Shown here piece by piece: positions 17,425 through 27,029 of a stretch of DNA of 64,000 nucleotides. The first letter of the stretch is position 1. The number at the start of each line of letters is the position of its first letter. The DNA comes from Maribacter aestuarii (GTDB taxonomy: Bacteria > Bacteroidota > Bacteroidia > Flavobacteriales > Flavobacteriaceae), in assembly GCF_027474845.2 (NCBI RefSeq), contig NZ_CP107031.2, forward strand, positions 2,866,501 to 2,930,500. Reading direction: 5' to 3'. The position numbers were made by a program, and so were the translations under genes. Below the pieces are notes generated by a model, which saw only the letters and a program-made list of their open reading frames with translations, did no database searches and had not been told where the DNA came from.

Positions 17425-19131
17425 CTACTTAACAAACCCTTCTGGATTAGTATCCCAGAACACAGGTGTATCTGGAGCTGCTTTTTGGGTGAAGTTATTA
17501 TTACTGTCCGTAGCCGTTTGGGGATACCACATGGAGCGTAAGAAGGTTCCTGAGTCCTGTAGGACAAAACCAGGTGTCAAGTTGTCCGGTTGTCCTGTTC
17601 TTCTATATGTATTGAAAGCCTCAATACCATTTCCCCATAAAGCAATAAAATATTGCTCCGCGATAATTCTTAATTTATCCGTATTGCTTCCACTATCATA
17701 GGAGGACAATATCTCAGAAACATGAGCATCGATAGCTCCACCAGACGGAACAAAAGAAGTTCCTGCCGCTAAAGAAGACCCAAAGGAAATTACTTTGTTG
17801 ATGGAGGCTCTTATTCCATTCTCCAAATAGACCCTTGCATCTCCACTCGTTCCTAATTCCAAAGCTGCTTCGGCCAACATAAAGTAGGTGTAAGAGGACA
17901 TCATAATCGGAGAAATACCGGCACCTGCGAGTCCTTCAGACACAGCGCCTGAACCAGATACATTTCTGAAGGAATCGTCATCAAACGGCCCACCAACGGG
18001 ATAGACCCCATGTAAAGTCCTAAAAGCATCATCCGGCGGAATACCGTCATCGTCCAAATGGTTCCGACCCCAATAGCCATTTAAACCATTGATATTTGGT
18101 ACGGTGCAATATGGTTGGTCGGCATCCCACCACGAGGGCGTAGTTATCTGAGTAACACATTCTTTCGTAACCACGTCTGCTCCGGAAAAATCACTTTGTT
18201 GGCGATAAAAGTAATATCTTATTCTTGGGTCTGGTTCACCATATTGATTTGCCATTAAATCCATGTAGTAATTACATGTATAAAAATCACTATCAGGTCC
18301 GGCTCCGTCATAATTGGCATCAAAATAAGGATGCCTACTGTCTGGAGCTGCATTTGATGTTCCCCATTGGAAAAAGAAATCGTCAGATGCGTCTAAAACA
18401 AGCTCATTTCGTGCTATCAAGTTATTAATAACCGTAATGGACTCAGATTCATTTACCAAACGTGTCTGTAGATATAATTTCAAGCGCATCGTATTCGCTA
18501 ATCGTATCCACTTGCTTTCGTCACCACCATAAAAAAGATCATTTGTTGGTAGGGCCAACTCATCTTTATTAAAATTTTCCAAAGCAGCTAGTAATAAAGC
18601 GTCTGCGGCCTCATAAATAGATTCACCGGAATCTACATTAGGATTGAGAACACCTTCACTGCCTATTAATGCTTCGGAATAGGGAATATCACCAAAAAAA
18701 TCAACCATGGACATCATTATGTAAGCTTCAAGAACTTGGCCAATGGCCAAATGTGTAAACTGCTCAGCTTCTTCTGCCAATGGGTTCATCGTGCGGATAT
18801 CTATAAGTGCCCGAGCATAGACATTATCCCATAGTCTGTCAAAATCCGATGGATTATACATATCTCTGTAAGTTGGGCCAAAACCATGTTGTATTCGCAC
18901 TGGTTCCATTCCGAACTGACTTAGTCCATTTTCATTTCTACCTTCTTCACCAGAATGAATTTGCGCGGTCATTTGTTGAATTTGATTTAGGAAAAAGTCC
19001 ACACTTGCTTGGTTGGGACTTAAGTCGTTGGGACTTTCCACCACCTGTAATTCAGTGGTTTCACAACTACCGATAAGTAGTATGCATACTAGGGCGAAAC
19101 CCAATTTTTTTATTTTCATTATTTCTTTCAT
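17425..19131 (-). CDS. SusD/RagB-family outer-membrane lipoprotein
   Basis: SusD-like proteins sit on the cell surface as a lid over the SusC transporter and bind the substrate. The 568-residue product has a lipoprotein signal ending LIGSC, an N-terminal QASVDFFLNQIQQM, the DRLWDNVYARALIDI helix, TPR-like helices and a long C-terminal region (FIALWGNGIEAFNTYRRTG) typical of the SusD-like_2 subgroup. A second in-frame Met four codons in (MKIKKLG) is the better signal-peptide start (19119). It begins 24 bases after susC stops. The substrate cannot be read from the sequence. Confidence 0.92.
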   Translation of the reverse strand: MKEIMKIKKLGFALVCILLIGSCETTELQVVESPNDLSPNQASVDFFLNQIQQMTAQIHSGEEGRNENGLSQFGMEPVRIQHGFGPTYRDMYNPSDFDRLWDNVYARALIDIRTMNPLAEEAEQFTHLAIGQVLEAYIMMSMVDFFGDIPYSEALIGSEGVLNPNVDSGESIYEAADALLLAALENFNKDELALPTNDLFYGGDESKWIRLANTMRLKLYLQTRLVNESESITVINNLIARNELVLDASDDFFFQWGTSNAAPDSRHPYFDANYDGAGPDSDFYTCNYYMDLMANQYGEPDPRIRYYFYRQQSDFSGADVVTKECVTQITTPSWWDADQPYCTVPNINGLNGYWGRNHLDDDGIPPDDAFRTLHGVYPVGGPFDDDSFRNVSGSGAVSEGLAGAGISPIMMSSYTYFMLAEAALELGTSGDARVYLENGIRASINKVISFGSSLAAGTSFVPSGGAIDAHVSEILSSYDSGSNTDKLRIIAEQYFIALWGNGIEAFNTYRRTGQPDNLTPGFVLQDSGTFLRSMWYPQTATDSNNNFTQKAAPDTPVFWDTNPEGFVK

Positions 19132-19155
19132 AATTTTTGTTTTAGCACTTACTGA

Positions 19156-22100
19156 TTAGAAACTTGCCCTTACGGTAAAACCATATCTGCGTGCGGATGG
19201 TCCAGTGATATAATCAATTCCCTGTCCGTTACCCACACCAGCGCTAGAGGCGTTAGTGTCATAATTAAGGTTGCTCGGAAAGTTTAAAGCCTTAAACCAT
19301 AGGTTTTGTCCGGAAAGTGTAAAAGAAAGTGCTCCGAATGGAGTCTTTTCTAGCAATTTTTTAGGAATAGAGTATCCCAAAGAGGCTTCTTGAAGCCTTA
19401 TGGTAGAACCGTCAAAAACACTAAGTTCGTTAATATCCCCTCCAAAAAAAGTATTAAAACCGACCTCTGTTGAGGAGATTGCTACGTTATTGGGCGTACC
19501 ATCCGCAAATACTCCTGGAAGTATATAGTTGGCTTCGCGATCTATAGGGTTATCTGCATCTACGGTACCACGACCAATTAAAGATGCAGCGGTTAGAGAG
19601 TAAATGTCCCCACCATGCCTATAGGATAAATTTGCAGAAAACGTTAGACCTTTATAAGATATAGAAGGTATTACCGCAGTAGTCCAATCAGGATTTGGAT
19701 CACCAATTTCAGAAATGGTATTGTCTACCAAATAACGTCCATTACCACCTACAATTCTATTCCCATTAGCGTCCCTAAGAAAGGTTGACCCTAAAAAGAC
19801 ACCAAACGGTCTGCCCTCTACTGCATAGTTCGCGGCTTCTCCCGCTACTGCAAACGTTAGAAGAATATTATTAGTGCCTTCAGCTAAATCAGTAACTATG
19901 GTTTCATTGGTAGTAAAGTTACCGGCTAAATTAAACCTCAAACCATTCCCTTGGTTTTTGATGATGTCCAAGTCGTAATCAACTTCCACACCTTGAGATC
20001 TTATTCCCCCGATATTCACAAATGTGTTCGTAAAGCCAGTTGAGCTATCCAGAGTTTGCTGTGTGATTAGGTCTTTTGTAGTCTTTTCGTAAAGACTTAC
20101 ATTAAAGTTAAGCCGGTTAAAAAGTCTAAAGTCCATCCCTAGTTCTAGTTCGCCAATACGTTCAGCTTTCAAGTTTCTGTTTCCTAGCGTATTCGAAACT
20201 GTATTTCCAGAAATGACATTTCCATTGCTGTCAATGAAATTTCTTGCTCCCAAAGTGAGTACATCCCTTGTGTTGAAAGGGGTTGGGAAACCGGCCGAGG
20301 AACCATATCCAAATCTAAGTTTGAGATAATTAAGTGCATTTCCCTGAATGCCTTCAAATGCTTCCGTAGGAATAAATGATACACTGGCTCCAGGATATAG
20401 AATAGAATTATTTTCTGTTTCCAAAGTTGAAGACCAGTCATTACGAGCTACCGCGTTTAAATAAATATAATCTTTATAGGACAGCGTCGCATCCAAATAA
20501 ACACCAACTAAATTTTCTTCGAAATCCCTATTAATTGGAATTCCAGAAAATGAATTAATGGCAGAAGGTGTTGTAAAATTAAAATGTTCTAGAACTCCAA
20601 AAACCAACTGTCCAGTACTTTCAAGACCATCTCTTGAGAAAGTATCTCTTCTGCTGTTCAAGCCCAAGGTAGCCTTGAGGTTTAAATCGTCGGATAAGTT
20701 TTTGTCCGCACTTAAAATCAAATCATGATTAAAAATACTGTTTCTTGCTGCCGATGTTCGTAAGATACCTAAAACGGGTCCGTCAACACCACCTTTGTTT
20801 TGTCCATAGCTATTAAGTTCTGTGTAACTATCCAACCCTAATCTATAGGTAAGGTTCATCCAATCATTAAACTCATAGCTTAAAGACATATTGCCAATAA
20901 AGCGCTCCGTGTCCTGAGATGTTTTGGAGTTTGCTACGGTCCAATAGGGATTCTGAATATCATTACCGGATCTGTAGTAAAGACTTCTTCCATCGGCTGC
21001 TTGGAAAGGAAGATTGGTTAAATCCACACTTCTAGGGGTGTAAAGAATATCCCCAAAAATTGCTCCTCCATTAAATGCAGCACCACTACCTGTACTAACC
21101 GCATTGGGAGGGGATTTAAAACCTGTTCTGACAAAATTAAAAACACCAGAAGCCGTAAGCTTATTAGATAACCTGGCATTTCCCCCGATACTGAAATTAT
21201 TCCTTATTAGATTGTTGCCGGGCGTAAACCCAATATCCTCGGTCCTGCCGTAATTGGCGTTGAAACTTACTTTTTCCGAACCCCCTCTAATATTCACAGA
21301 GGTACTATAAACATATCCTGTCCTAAAAAACTCCTCTACACCATTATATGGTTTGTAGGGGTATGGGTCATCCAGTAAATCTTCAAATCCAGCTATTAAG
21401 GTTGGGTCGGCTATGAAATTAAACGGATGTCTTAAAATAGCCGTTCCGTTGGGCGATCCTCCTACAAATTGCGCTGCGTTGGCAATACCATCATCATCGG
21501 TTCTGTCAAACCTAGGTCCCCAATTACTGAAGAAATAACCAAAGCCTTGATGAAAACCACCGCCATAATTATCTTGATAATCAGGTAATATCGCATTGGA
21601 AAGAAATACGGACTGTGTTAGGGAGACCTCCGTTTTACTGGGTGCGTCTCCGGTCATAGATCCTTTTGTCGTTATAAGAATTACACCATTGCGCCCTCTA
21701 TTACCGTAAAGCACGGTAGCACTTAGACCCTTTAGTACGCTAACGGATTCGATAGCATTTGGATCAATGTCCAAAAATCGGCTAGATTCCGTATTACCAT
21801 CTAAGAAATTGGATTGGGTGTTTGTATCGGAATTAAAAGGTATTCCGTCAACTATAAATAAGGGTTGATTAGATTGCGTTGCAGATGAGAAACCCCGAAT
21901 AATAATATTGGTTCCAGAACCTGATAGTCCGTTATTTGCCGTGATATTTACACCAGCAACCTTGCCACTGAGAACTCGTCCTATGTCTGCCTCAGGCCTT
22001 GCTTCCACAGCCTCGGCTTCGACTGTAGTAACGGCATATCCTAATGACCGTTTCTCCCTAACAATACCTTGTGCCGTAACTACGACCTCCTGTAAAGCCT

Positions 22101-22395
22101 GGGCATCCTCTACCATGGTTACATTAATTACGTCATCCGATCCTACGGTGCGTTCCTCTGTTCGCTGACCTATATAGGAAAAGACCAAGACCTGACCTTC
22201 GGAAACCTGAATGGCATAATTTCCATCAAAATCGGTTTGAATTCCTGTGGTTGTCCCTTTTACCAAGATGTTTACACCCGGTAGAGGCACGCCTTCTTCG
22301 TCCGTCACATTACCGGTTACAGTTTTTTTTTGTGCGTTAGCCCAAGTCATTCCCGTTAGGAAAAGCATGAACAACCAAATACATTTTTTTTTCAT
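19156..22395 (-). CDS. SusC/RagA-family TonB-linked outer-membrane transporter
   Basis: This 1079-residue TonB-dependent transporter imports a substrate captured with SusD. Order of domains: signal peptide (1-21, ending WANAQ), CarboxypepD_reg-like domain (about 25-95, TGNVTDEEGVPLPGVNI), a TonB-box-like region QEVVVTAQG, plug (about 115-230, with IIIRGFSS and PLFIVDGIPF), then a 22-strand-type barrel closing with FTVRASF. The terminal Phe is the usual barrel-assembly signal. First gene of the operon susC-susD-lipoprotein, with a long upstream region containing two copies of a promoter-like module and, beyond them, an AraC-type regulator gene. Confidence 0.95.
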   Translation of the reverse strand: MKKKCIWLFMLFLTGMTWANAQKKTVTGNVTDEEGVPLPGVNILVKGTTTGIQTDFDGNYAIQVSEGQVLVFSYIGQRTEERTVGSDDVINVTMVEDAQALQEVVVTAQGIVREKRSLGYAVTTVEAEAVEARPEADIGRVLSGKVAGVNITANNGLSGSGTNIIIRGFSSATQSNQPLFIVDGIPFNSDTNTQSNFLDGNTESSRFLDIDPNAIESVSVLKGLSATVLYGNRGRNGVILITTKGSMTGDAPSKTEVSLTQSVFLSNAILPDYQDNYGGGFHQGFGYFFSNWGPRFDRTDDDGIANAAQFVGGSPNGTAILRHPFNFIADPTLIAGFEDLLDDPYPYKPYNGVEEFFRTGYVYSTSVNIRGGSEKVSFNANYGRTEDIGFTPGNNLIRNNFSIGGNARLSNKLTASGVFNFVRTGFKSPPNAVSTGSGAAFNGGAIFGDILYTPRSVDLTNLPFQAADGRSLYYRSGNDIQNPYWTVANSKTSQDTERFIGNMSLSYEFNDWMNLTYRLGLDSYTELNSYGQNKGGVDGPVLGILRTSAARNSIFNHDLILSADKNLSDDLNLKATLGLNSRRDTFSRDGLESTGQLVFGVLEHFNFTTPSAINSFSGIPINRDFEENLVGVYLDATLSYKDYIYLNAVARNDWSSTLETENNSILYPGASVSFIPTEAFEGIQGNALNYLKLRFGYGSSAGFPTPFNTRDVLTLGARNFIDSNGNVISGNTVSNTLGNRNLKAERIGELELGMDFRLFNRLNFNVSLYEKTTKDLITQQTLDSSTGFTNTFVNIGGIRSQGVEVDYDLDIIKNQGNGLRFNLAGNFTTNETIVTDLAEGTNNILLTFAVAGEAANYAVEGRPFGVFLGSTFLRDANGNRIVGGNGRYLVDNTISEIGDPNPDWTTAVIPSISYKGLTFSANLSYRHGGDIYSLTAASLIGRGTVDADNPIDREANYILPGVFADGTPNNVAISSTEVGFNTFFGGDINELSVFDGSTIRLQEASLGYSIPKKLLEKTPFGALSFTLSGQNLWFKALNFPSNLNYDTNASSAGVGNGQGIDYITGPSARRYGFTVRASF

Positions 22396-22527
22396 ATGAT
22401 AAAATTTAAATGAGTTAGTTATGAATGCTGTATGTAAAATCTGTCCCGAGCAGTTCTAAAAGCTGAGTTTGGGTTTATACTTTAAAAAAAAGTATTTCGA
22501 AACTGTTGTTATGATACTTAACTGTTT

Positions 22528-22637
22528 CAGAGTTGTTTTACATTAGTCATTCACGCCAAAGTAACAGGGTCTTTTAGTGATAGGAGGAAACACTTATAAA
22601 CGTTTACTTTTCCGATAAATGTTTACGTTTATTTTAC
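22528..22637 (-). promoter_or_regulatory. Promoter-like module, copy C (proximal to susC)
   Basis: On the plus strand the blocks are CAGAGTTGT (22528-22536), CAAAGTAAC (22557-22565), CTTATAAACGTTTAC (22593-22607), CCGATAAA (22612) and TTTTAC (22632). On the minus strand, the direction of susC, CAAAGTAAC reads GTTACTTTG, close to TAnnTTTG, and the palindrome TAAACGTTTA lies about 40 bases upstream of it, where an activator would bind. This is the most likely susC promoter, with a leader of roughly 150 bases. Confidence 0.6.
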
Positions 22638-22808
22638 CTTTTATAACAAATGAGACTTTGCTTGTTGAATTTTTTAACTGATTTAATTTGTGGGGGCTAT
22701 TTGTGAAAATGCAATCATAAGAAAGGTGGATGTTGAAAAATTCGGAATCTGAAGAAATTTGTGAGTTAGGAAGTTGGTTTTTCTACGAGATGAAGGCGAT
22801 GTGTAAAT

Positions 22809-23000
22809 TGCAGCCCTGAAAAGGTTTGATGACTAATTCAAACGAAACTCTAAGAAATTAGAAGATATTTTCTTATAGAAGTATGCTTACAGAGCTGCTT
22901 TACACTAGAAATTAGTATTCAAAATAACAAGCTCAAATTGGAACCCTAGGAAAGACTTATAAACGTTTACACACCCGATGAACAATTACTTAGTTTTTAC
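22809..23000 (-). repeat. Promoter-like module, copy B (distal to susC)
   Basis: This second copy shares CTAATTCAAA (22833) and CAGAGCTGC (22890) with copy A, and CTTATAAACGTTTAC (22956-22970) exactly with copy C. CAAAATAAC (22920-22928), CCGATGAA (22975) and TTTTAC (22995) keep the same 36, 19 and 20 base offsets. It ends 8 bases before the coding end of the AraC-type regulator. The stretch 22643-22808 between copies C and B shows nothing else I can support. Confidence 0.65.
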
Positions 23001-23007
23001 CTAGGCT

Positions 23008-24525
23008 CTATACTTCCAATGCCATTCTTTGGTATTCGCTAGGGGTGACTTGGGTGTCTTTTTTAAAGGCCTTGTTAAAAGTTACCTTATTGTTGTAACC
23101 TACCTCATAGGCTACATCTATAATATTTAAATTCCAATGACTATCGGTTTCAAATATTTGCTTTGCTTCGTTGATTCGGTATTTATTCACCAACTCATGA
23201 AAATTCATTTTAAAATGTTCATTGATGACTTGTGAGGCATTGTGTCTTGTGGTATTTAAACGATCAGCTAATTTTTCTAGGTTAATATCGTTTTCCTTAT
23301 ATATTTTTTCCTCATCAAACAACCTTATTAAGTTTTCCATCAGCTCTTTTGACAAACTTTCCGTAAGTCCTGATTTTTCATATTTGAAAAAAATCTTATC
23401 AAAAGTCAAGGACCCACTAAAAACCCTAGGTTGCACGCTGGCGCAATAGCCAATGTACATCACCATCAATGCCATACAGATTACTTGGGAATGGTACAGG
23501 AACCCAGAAATTATGTGGTTGCTTATGAGAATTCCATATCCGGCATAGCAAAATATATAAGCTACGTGAATGACATAAATATTGCGTTGCCAGATGCGAT
23601 TTGCCTTGTTATGAAACTCATTCTTATGTTTGGCTTCCAAATATAATTTTCTGATGAAGAAACCATAAACCATTAAGGAAATCAGCTTTAGGATTACTAA
23701 AATAACGACATCAGGGGAATCTCCGGGATTAAGACCGCTTTGGGCACGTTCCAACATTAATTCAAGTTTGGCATCGCTGGAAAGTGAATAGGTTGGAAAT
23801 ATATATATGATAAACAGTGCAGTTGGAATTAGATGGAGTAGGTCTAATTTCCTAAACCGATATTTTTGGGTAATCCTTCTAAAATAAAAATATAATAAAG
23901 GCCCGTACAAAAAGGAAAAGACCGTTGACATCAAGTAGGAGTGAGGAAAGTGATATTGATAATTGGTAATGTTAAGGCAAATATGAAAAATGAAGAACGA
24001 ATGAATGAAAATGAAACTGCTGATGAGGATTTTTGCTATCCAATCAACTTTTTTATTGAACTGAAGAACAATAGCTATATAAAAGCCGATTAAAGCTACA
24101 TAGAGGTACATGAAAGACCATACGCTAAAGTAAGGGCTATATTTGGTGGTGATTTTTTCAAATTCTGCTGTATCCCTTATAGTATCAAAGGAGGAATCAT
24201 CCAGTATACGGGTATTAAAATCCGATTTTAGATAATCCTCAAGATAACTAACACTTTGTTGGGCATTATGAAGCGCAGAATAACTTTGGGCAACTTTTTT
24301 TAAGATTACAGGGTTATCATTTGTACTCTTCGCTAGAACTTCTTTGTAGGTTTCTATAGCTTCGGGAAACCTTCTTTCTATGAATAAATTCTCGGCTTTC
24401 TCCAGGTTTTCTTCAGCAGAAAACTGGACATGTTTATTCTTGATTTCCTTAAACTCTATCGGCGGAATAGGATAAAGATAACTGCCTAAAAGTAAGAATG
24501 TGATTAAGATTCTTATATTTTTCAT
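23008..24525 (-). CDS. Membrane-bound AraC-family regulator with TPR-like N-terminus
   Basis: This 505-residue regulator has three parts. After a short N-terminal hydrophobic stretch, TPR-like helices lie at about residues 35-105 (AENLFIERRFPEAIETYKEV). About seven membrane spans follow at 133-370. A C-terminal AraC DNA-binding domain lies at about 405-500, with two HTH helices around LADRLNTTRHNASQVI and VAYEVGYNNKVTFNKAFKK. Such proteins can sense a signal at the membrane and bind DNA directly. It sits just upstream of susC in the same direction, so I infer that it controls the SusCD operon through the repeated modules nearby. Confidence 0.88.
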   Translation of the reverse strand: MKNIRILITFLLLGSYLYPIPPIEFKEIKNKHVQFSAEENLEKAENLFIERRFPEAIETYKEVLAKSTNDNPVILKKVAQSYSALHNAQQSVSYLEDYLKSDFNTRILDDSSFDTIRDTAEFEKITTKYSPYFSVWSFMYLYVALIGFYIAIVLQFNKKVDWIAKILISSFIFIHSFFIFHICLNITNYQYHFPHSYLMSTVFSFLYGPLLYFYFRRITQKYRFRKLDLLHLIPTALFIIYIFPTYSLSSDAKLELMLERAQSGLNPGDSPDVVILVILKLISLMVYGFFIRKLYLEAKHKNEFHNKANRIWQRNIYVIHVAYIFCYAGYGILISNHIISGFLYHSQVICMALMVMYIGYCASVQPRVFSGSLTFDKIFFKYEKSGLTESLSKELMENLIRLFDEEKIYKENDINLEKLADRLNTTRHNASQVINEHFKMNFHELVNKYRINEAKQIFETDSHWNLNIIDVAYEVGYNNKVTFNKAFKKDTQVTPSEYQRMALEV

Positions 24526-24583
24526 TGGTTTTGATTGATGAATTAGCGTACTCTTAAATTACTCATAAAATTTAGACGAAATC

Positions 24584-24598
24584 TTAAGGAAACCTTAA
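24584..24598. promoter_or_regulatory. Operator-like dyad upstream of the AraC-type gene
   Basis: TTAAGG-AAA-CCTTAA is a perfect 6-bp inverted repeat with a 3-base spacer, about 60 bases upstream of the regulator start. It could be an autoregulatory site. The rest of the gene-free stretch 24526-24836 holds only the terminator below. Confidence 0.35.
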
Positions 24599-24704
24599 AA
24601 AGGTAATCCCCGATAATAATTTACCCGTCCTAATGGTGTTTCGGCTAATGGATTATCTACTGAATTCAAAGTTTTGAAGTCTGTGTGGATGTGTCTGTAA
24701 AACA

Positions 24705-24730
24705 AAAAACCGGTGCTCCCACCGGTTTTT
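24705..24730 (-). terminator. Terminator after DUF4197 gene
   Basis: A perfect 11-bp stem (AAAAACCGGTG at 24705-24715 with its complement at 24720-24730) and 4-base loop lies 107 bases beyond the DUF4197 stop. Its A/T flanks make it usable on either strand; the minus-strand gene is the likely client. Confidence 0.75.
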
Positions 24731-24836
24731 AAACTAACTAACTCAAAAATTACTAACTCAAAATTTTATAACTGTAGTGTTTTAATTTTTAACGGGTTAT
24801 AATTAGATATATTGTGGAGAATGTTAAAAAATGTTC

Positions 24837-25541
24837 TTAATCCTGCATCGCAAATACTCTACGCAATATATCCGTAGTTCGGGATGAAACTTTTGTCCTT
24901 ATTTCTTTTTCCTCAAGGGCAATCATCGTATAAACCCCATCTAAGGCTTTTGTTGTTACGTAATCCGTCAAATCTGGATTTACGTCATTGGTTAGCGGAA
25001 TGGCGTTATATCTGTTAATGAGTGAATTCCATATTTTATCTGCACCTACCTTTTCAAACGATGATTTTATAACTGGATTGAACTTATTGTACAATTCGGT
25101 CTCCGTACGATTAATGAGATACGTTGTTGCAGCCTTATCGTCTCCAAGAAGAATGGATTTGGCATCGGTAAAGGTTATCTCCTTTATAGCATTGATGAAA
25201 ATAGGCGTAGCTTCACCAACGGCATCTTCGGCCGCACGGTTTAGTACTCTTAACCCTTCATCCGCCAAATTGTCCAATCCTATGTCCCGCAACGTTTTGT
25301 CTACCTTTCTTAGCTCCTCCGGGAGCAGAATTTTTACAAGTTCATTTTTAAAGAAACCATCGGTCTGCGCAAGTTTACTTACTTGCTGATCTACCCCCTT
25401 ATCCAAAGCTGCCTTTAACCCATTTGCAATTTCCTCATTGCTTAAAACTGTCCCTTGGGGTAGTTGGTTCACCACTTGCTGAAGTTCGTTGCAAGAGGAT
25501 AAAAAAAGTATTGTTAGTATGAGACACATTCTTTTAGCCAT
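24837..25541 (-). CDS. DUF4197 lipoprotein
   Basis: This 234-residue protein has a lipoprotein signal with the lipobox LSSC and an all-helical body containing NGLKAALDKGVDQQVSKL, LLPEELRKV and the C-terminal DYVTTKALDGVYTMIALEE, which match DUF4197. These are widespread envelope proteins without a known function. It is followed downstream by a strong terminator and preceded by purU on the same strand, with a 41-base gap. Confidence 0.85.
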   Translation of the reverse strand: MAKRMCLILTILFLSSCNELQQVVNQLPQGTVLSNEEIANGLKAALDKGVDQQVSKLAQTDGFFKNELVKILLPEELRKVDKTLRDIGLDNLADEGLRVLNRAAEDAVGEATPIFINAIKEITFTDAKSILLGDDKAATTYLINRTETELYNKFNPVIKSSFEKVGADKIWNSLINRYNAIPLTNDVNPDLTDYVTTKALDGVYTMIALEEKEIRTKVSSRTTDILRRVFAMQD

Positions 25542-25582
25542 ATCCGTAGAAATTAATTTTGTTTTAGATGCTGATACCTAGC

Positions 25583-26434
25583 TTACGAGAAAATTACCGT
25601 TTTATTGTTATAAACCATTGTTTTTCTTAAAATGTGCAGTTTTACCGCCCTGGACAGAACAATTTTTTCAAGATCACGGCCTTTACTAATAAAATCTGCA
25701 ATCGAATGTGTATGGGAAACAGCTGTTACATCTTGTTCAATGATAGGCCCCGCATCTAATTCTTCGGTAACATAGTGACTTGTAGCTCCAATTATTTTAA
25801 CACCTCTCTTAAAAGCCGCATGATAAGGTTTAGCCCCTGCGAAAGCCGGTAAAAAGGAATGGTGTATGTTGATAATCCTGTTCGGAAATTTACCTATAAG
25901 ATGCTCGCTTACAATTTGCATGTACCTTGCTAAAACAATGAAATCAACTTTGTAGCGTTTTAATAAATCTAGCTGATTTTGCTCGGCTTCTTCCCTATTT
26001 TCTTTTGTAATAGGTATATGATAGAACGGTACATTAAATTGCTGAGCTACGTAGTGCAAATCTGGATGATTGCTTAGAATGAAAGGAATATCTACGGCCA
26101 ATTCTCCGGACTTGAACCTACTCAGTAGATCATATAAACAGTGATTATATTTTGAGACGAAGAGCGCCATTTTAGGTTTTAGCTCGCTCGTATGTAGGCT
26201 CCAACTCATATTATACGGACTGGCCAATTCTTTCTCAAAAATTTCTTTGAATTTGGTAAGATTGAAATTTTCTTGGTCGAATTCACTTTCCAAACGCATA
26301 AAAAAAACATCTGCAGGCTTATCCACATGTTGATCTAGGTAAACAATGTTGCCTTTTTTTGAATGAATGAAGCTAGTAACGGAGCTAATTATGCCCGGCT
26401 GATCAGGGCAATTGATAAGAATAATAGTTTTCAA
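25583..26434 (-). CDS. purU: Formyltetrahydrofolate deformylase
   Basis: PurU hydrolyses 10-formyl-THF to THF and formate, balancing one-carbon pools and supplying formate. The 283-residue protein has an N-terminal ACT domain (residues 3-80, CPDQPGIISSVTSFIH), which usually senses amino acids such as glycine or methionine, then a formyltransferase domain (about 88-280). The catalytic Asn and His lie in NIHHSFLPAFAGAKPYH and the Asp in TEELDAGPIIEQD. Complete and typical. Confidence 0.94.
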   Translation of the reverse strand: MKTIILINCPDQPGIISSVTSFIHSKKGNIVYLDQHVDKPADVFFMRLESEFDQENFNLTKFKEIFEKELASPYNMSWSLHTSELKPKMALFVSKYNHCLYDLLSRFKSGELAVDIPFILSNHPDLHYVAQQFNVPFYHIPITKENREEAEQNQLDLLKRYKVDFIVLARYMQIVSEHLIGKFPNRIINIHHSFLPAFAGAKPYHAAFKRGVKIIGATSHYVTEELDAGPIIEQDVTAVSHTHSIADFISKGRDLEKIVLSRAVKLHILRKTMVYNNKTVIFS

Positions 26435-26531
26435 TGTATAGCTTTATGCCGACAAAAATAAGATTTTATGGAATAGAATTAAACGTAAGTGTAACGATGT
26501 GAATGAAAAATCAGGGATGAGAAACTTTATT

Positions 26532-26939
26532 TTACCTGAAGGAAGACTTCCACCTCTTATAATATTTTCTAAAGCTTTTGAGCTCCGCCCGCAATAAATT
26601 TAGGTATTCCGTTTCCTTTACGCCATCCTTTTCCAACCCAAGACAATAGGAGTTGATGTTTCTAATCATGATATTTATGAAAGAAACGTTCTTTAGACGT
26701 TCCGAGTTGGAAGTAGAAAATTCTGTTTGGGCAATTTTTTGAGGAATGAGTATGGCATCGGTTAAAAGTGAATTTGCTATAATATCCCTTAAGCTGTTGG
26801 ACTCATAGAGTCTCATTAAGTCTTTGTTGAACGAAACATACGAAGCAATTTCTCTGCTCATGATACAAAGCTCCATTGCTTTCTTATAAATGGGAATATG
26901 TTCTAATCTTCTTTTGGACATTACGGACTTATCAAGCAA
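26532..26939 (-). CDS. Hypothetical helical protein, four-helix-bundle-like
   Basis: This 135-residue protein is predicted almost entirely helical. The layout IPIYKKAMELC, then SLRDIIANSLLTDAILIPQK, recalls small four-helix-bundle proteins (23S rRNA intervening-sequence type), but the similarity is weak and I would not assign a family. In-frame Met codons at residues 1 and 7 are both possible starts. It is convergent with nothing and divergent from the Lrp regulator across a 90-base gap. Confidence 0.6.
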   Translation of the reverse strand: MLDKSVMSKRRLEHIPIYKKAMELCIMSREIASYVSFNKDLMRLYESNSLRDIIANSLLTDAILIPQKIAQTEFSTSNSERLKNVSFINIMIRNINSYCLGLEKDGVKETEYLNLLRAELKSFRKYYKRWKSSFR

Positions 26940-27004
26940 TTTTATTTAAAGTTACAGCAGTTAATTCTCATAATACTTTCGTTTCTAAAGGTATTTTGTA
27001 AATT

Positions 27005-27012
27005 TACTTTTG
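27005..27012 (+). promoter_or_regulatory. -7 promoter box for the Lrp/AsnC gene
   Basis: TACTTTTG is a perfect TAnnTTTG match, 17 bases before the TTG start at 27030, which supports that start and a very short leader. Confidence 0.55.
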
Positions 27013-27029
27013 AAAGAAAGTATTTTTAA

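Noticed and set aside
22593..22607. LacI-type operator (AAACGTTT core)
   Set aside because: The palindrome fits superficially, but no LacI-family gene is present and the adjacent regulator is AraC-type, so I describe it only as a palindrome in the module.
16598..24525. Polysaccharide utilisation locus
   Set aside because: There is a SusC/SusD pair but no glycoside hydrolase, lyase or sulfatase gene nearby, so calling it a polysaccharide locus is not justified.
24988..25389. A 133-codon plus-strand open frame inside the DUF4197 gene
   Set aside because: Antisense shadow with no start signals or recognisable fold.
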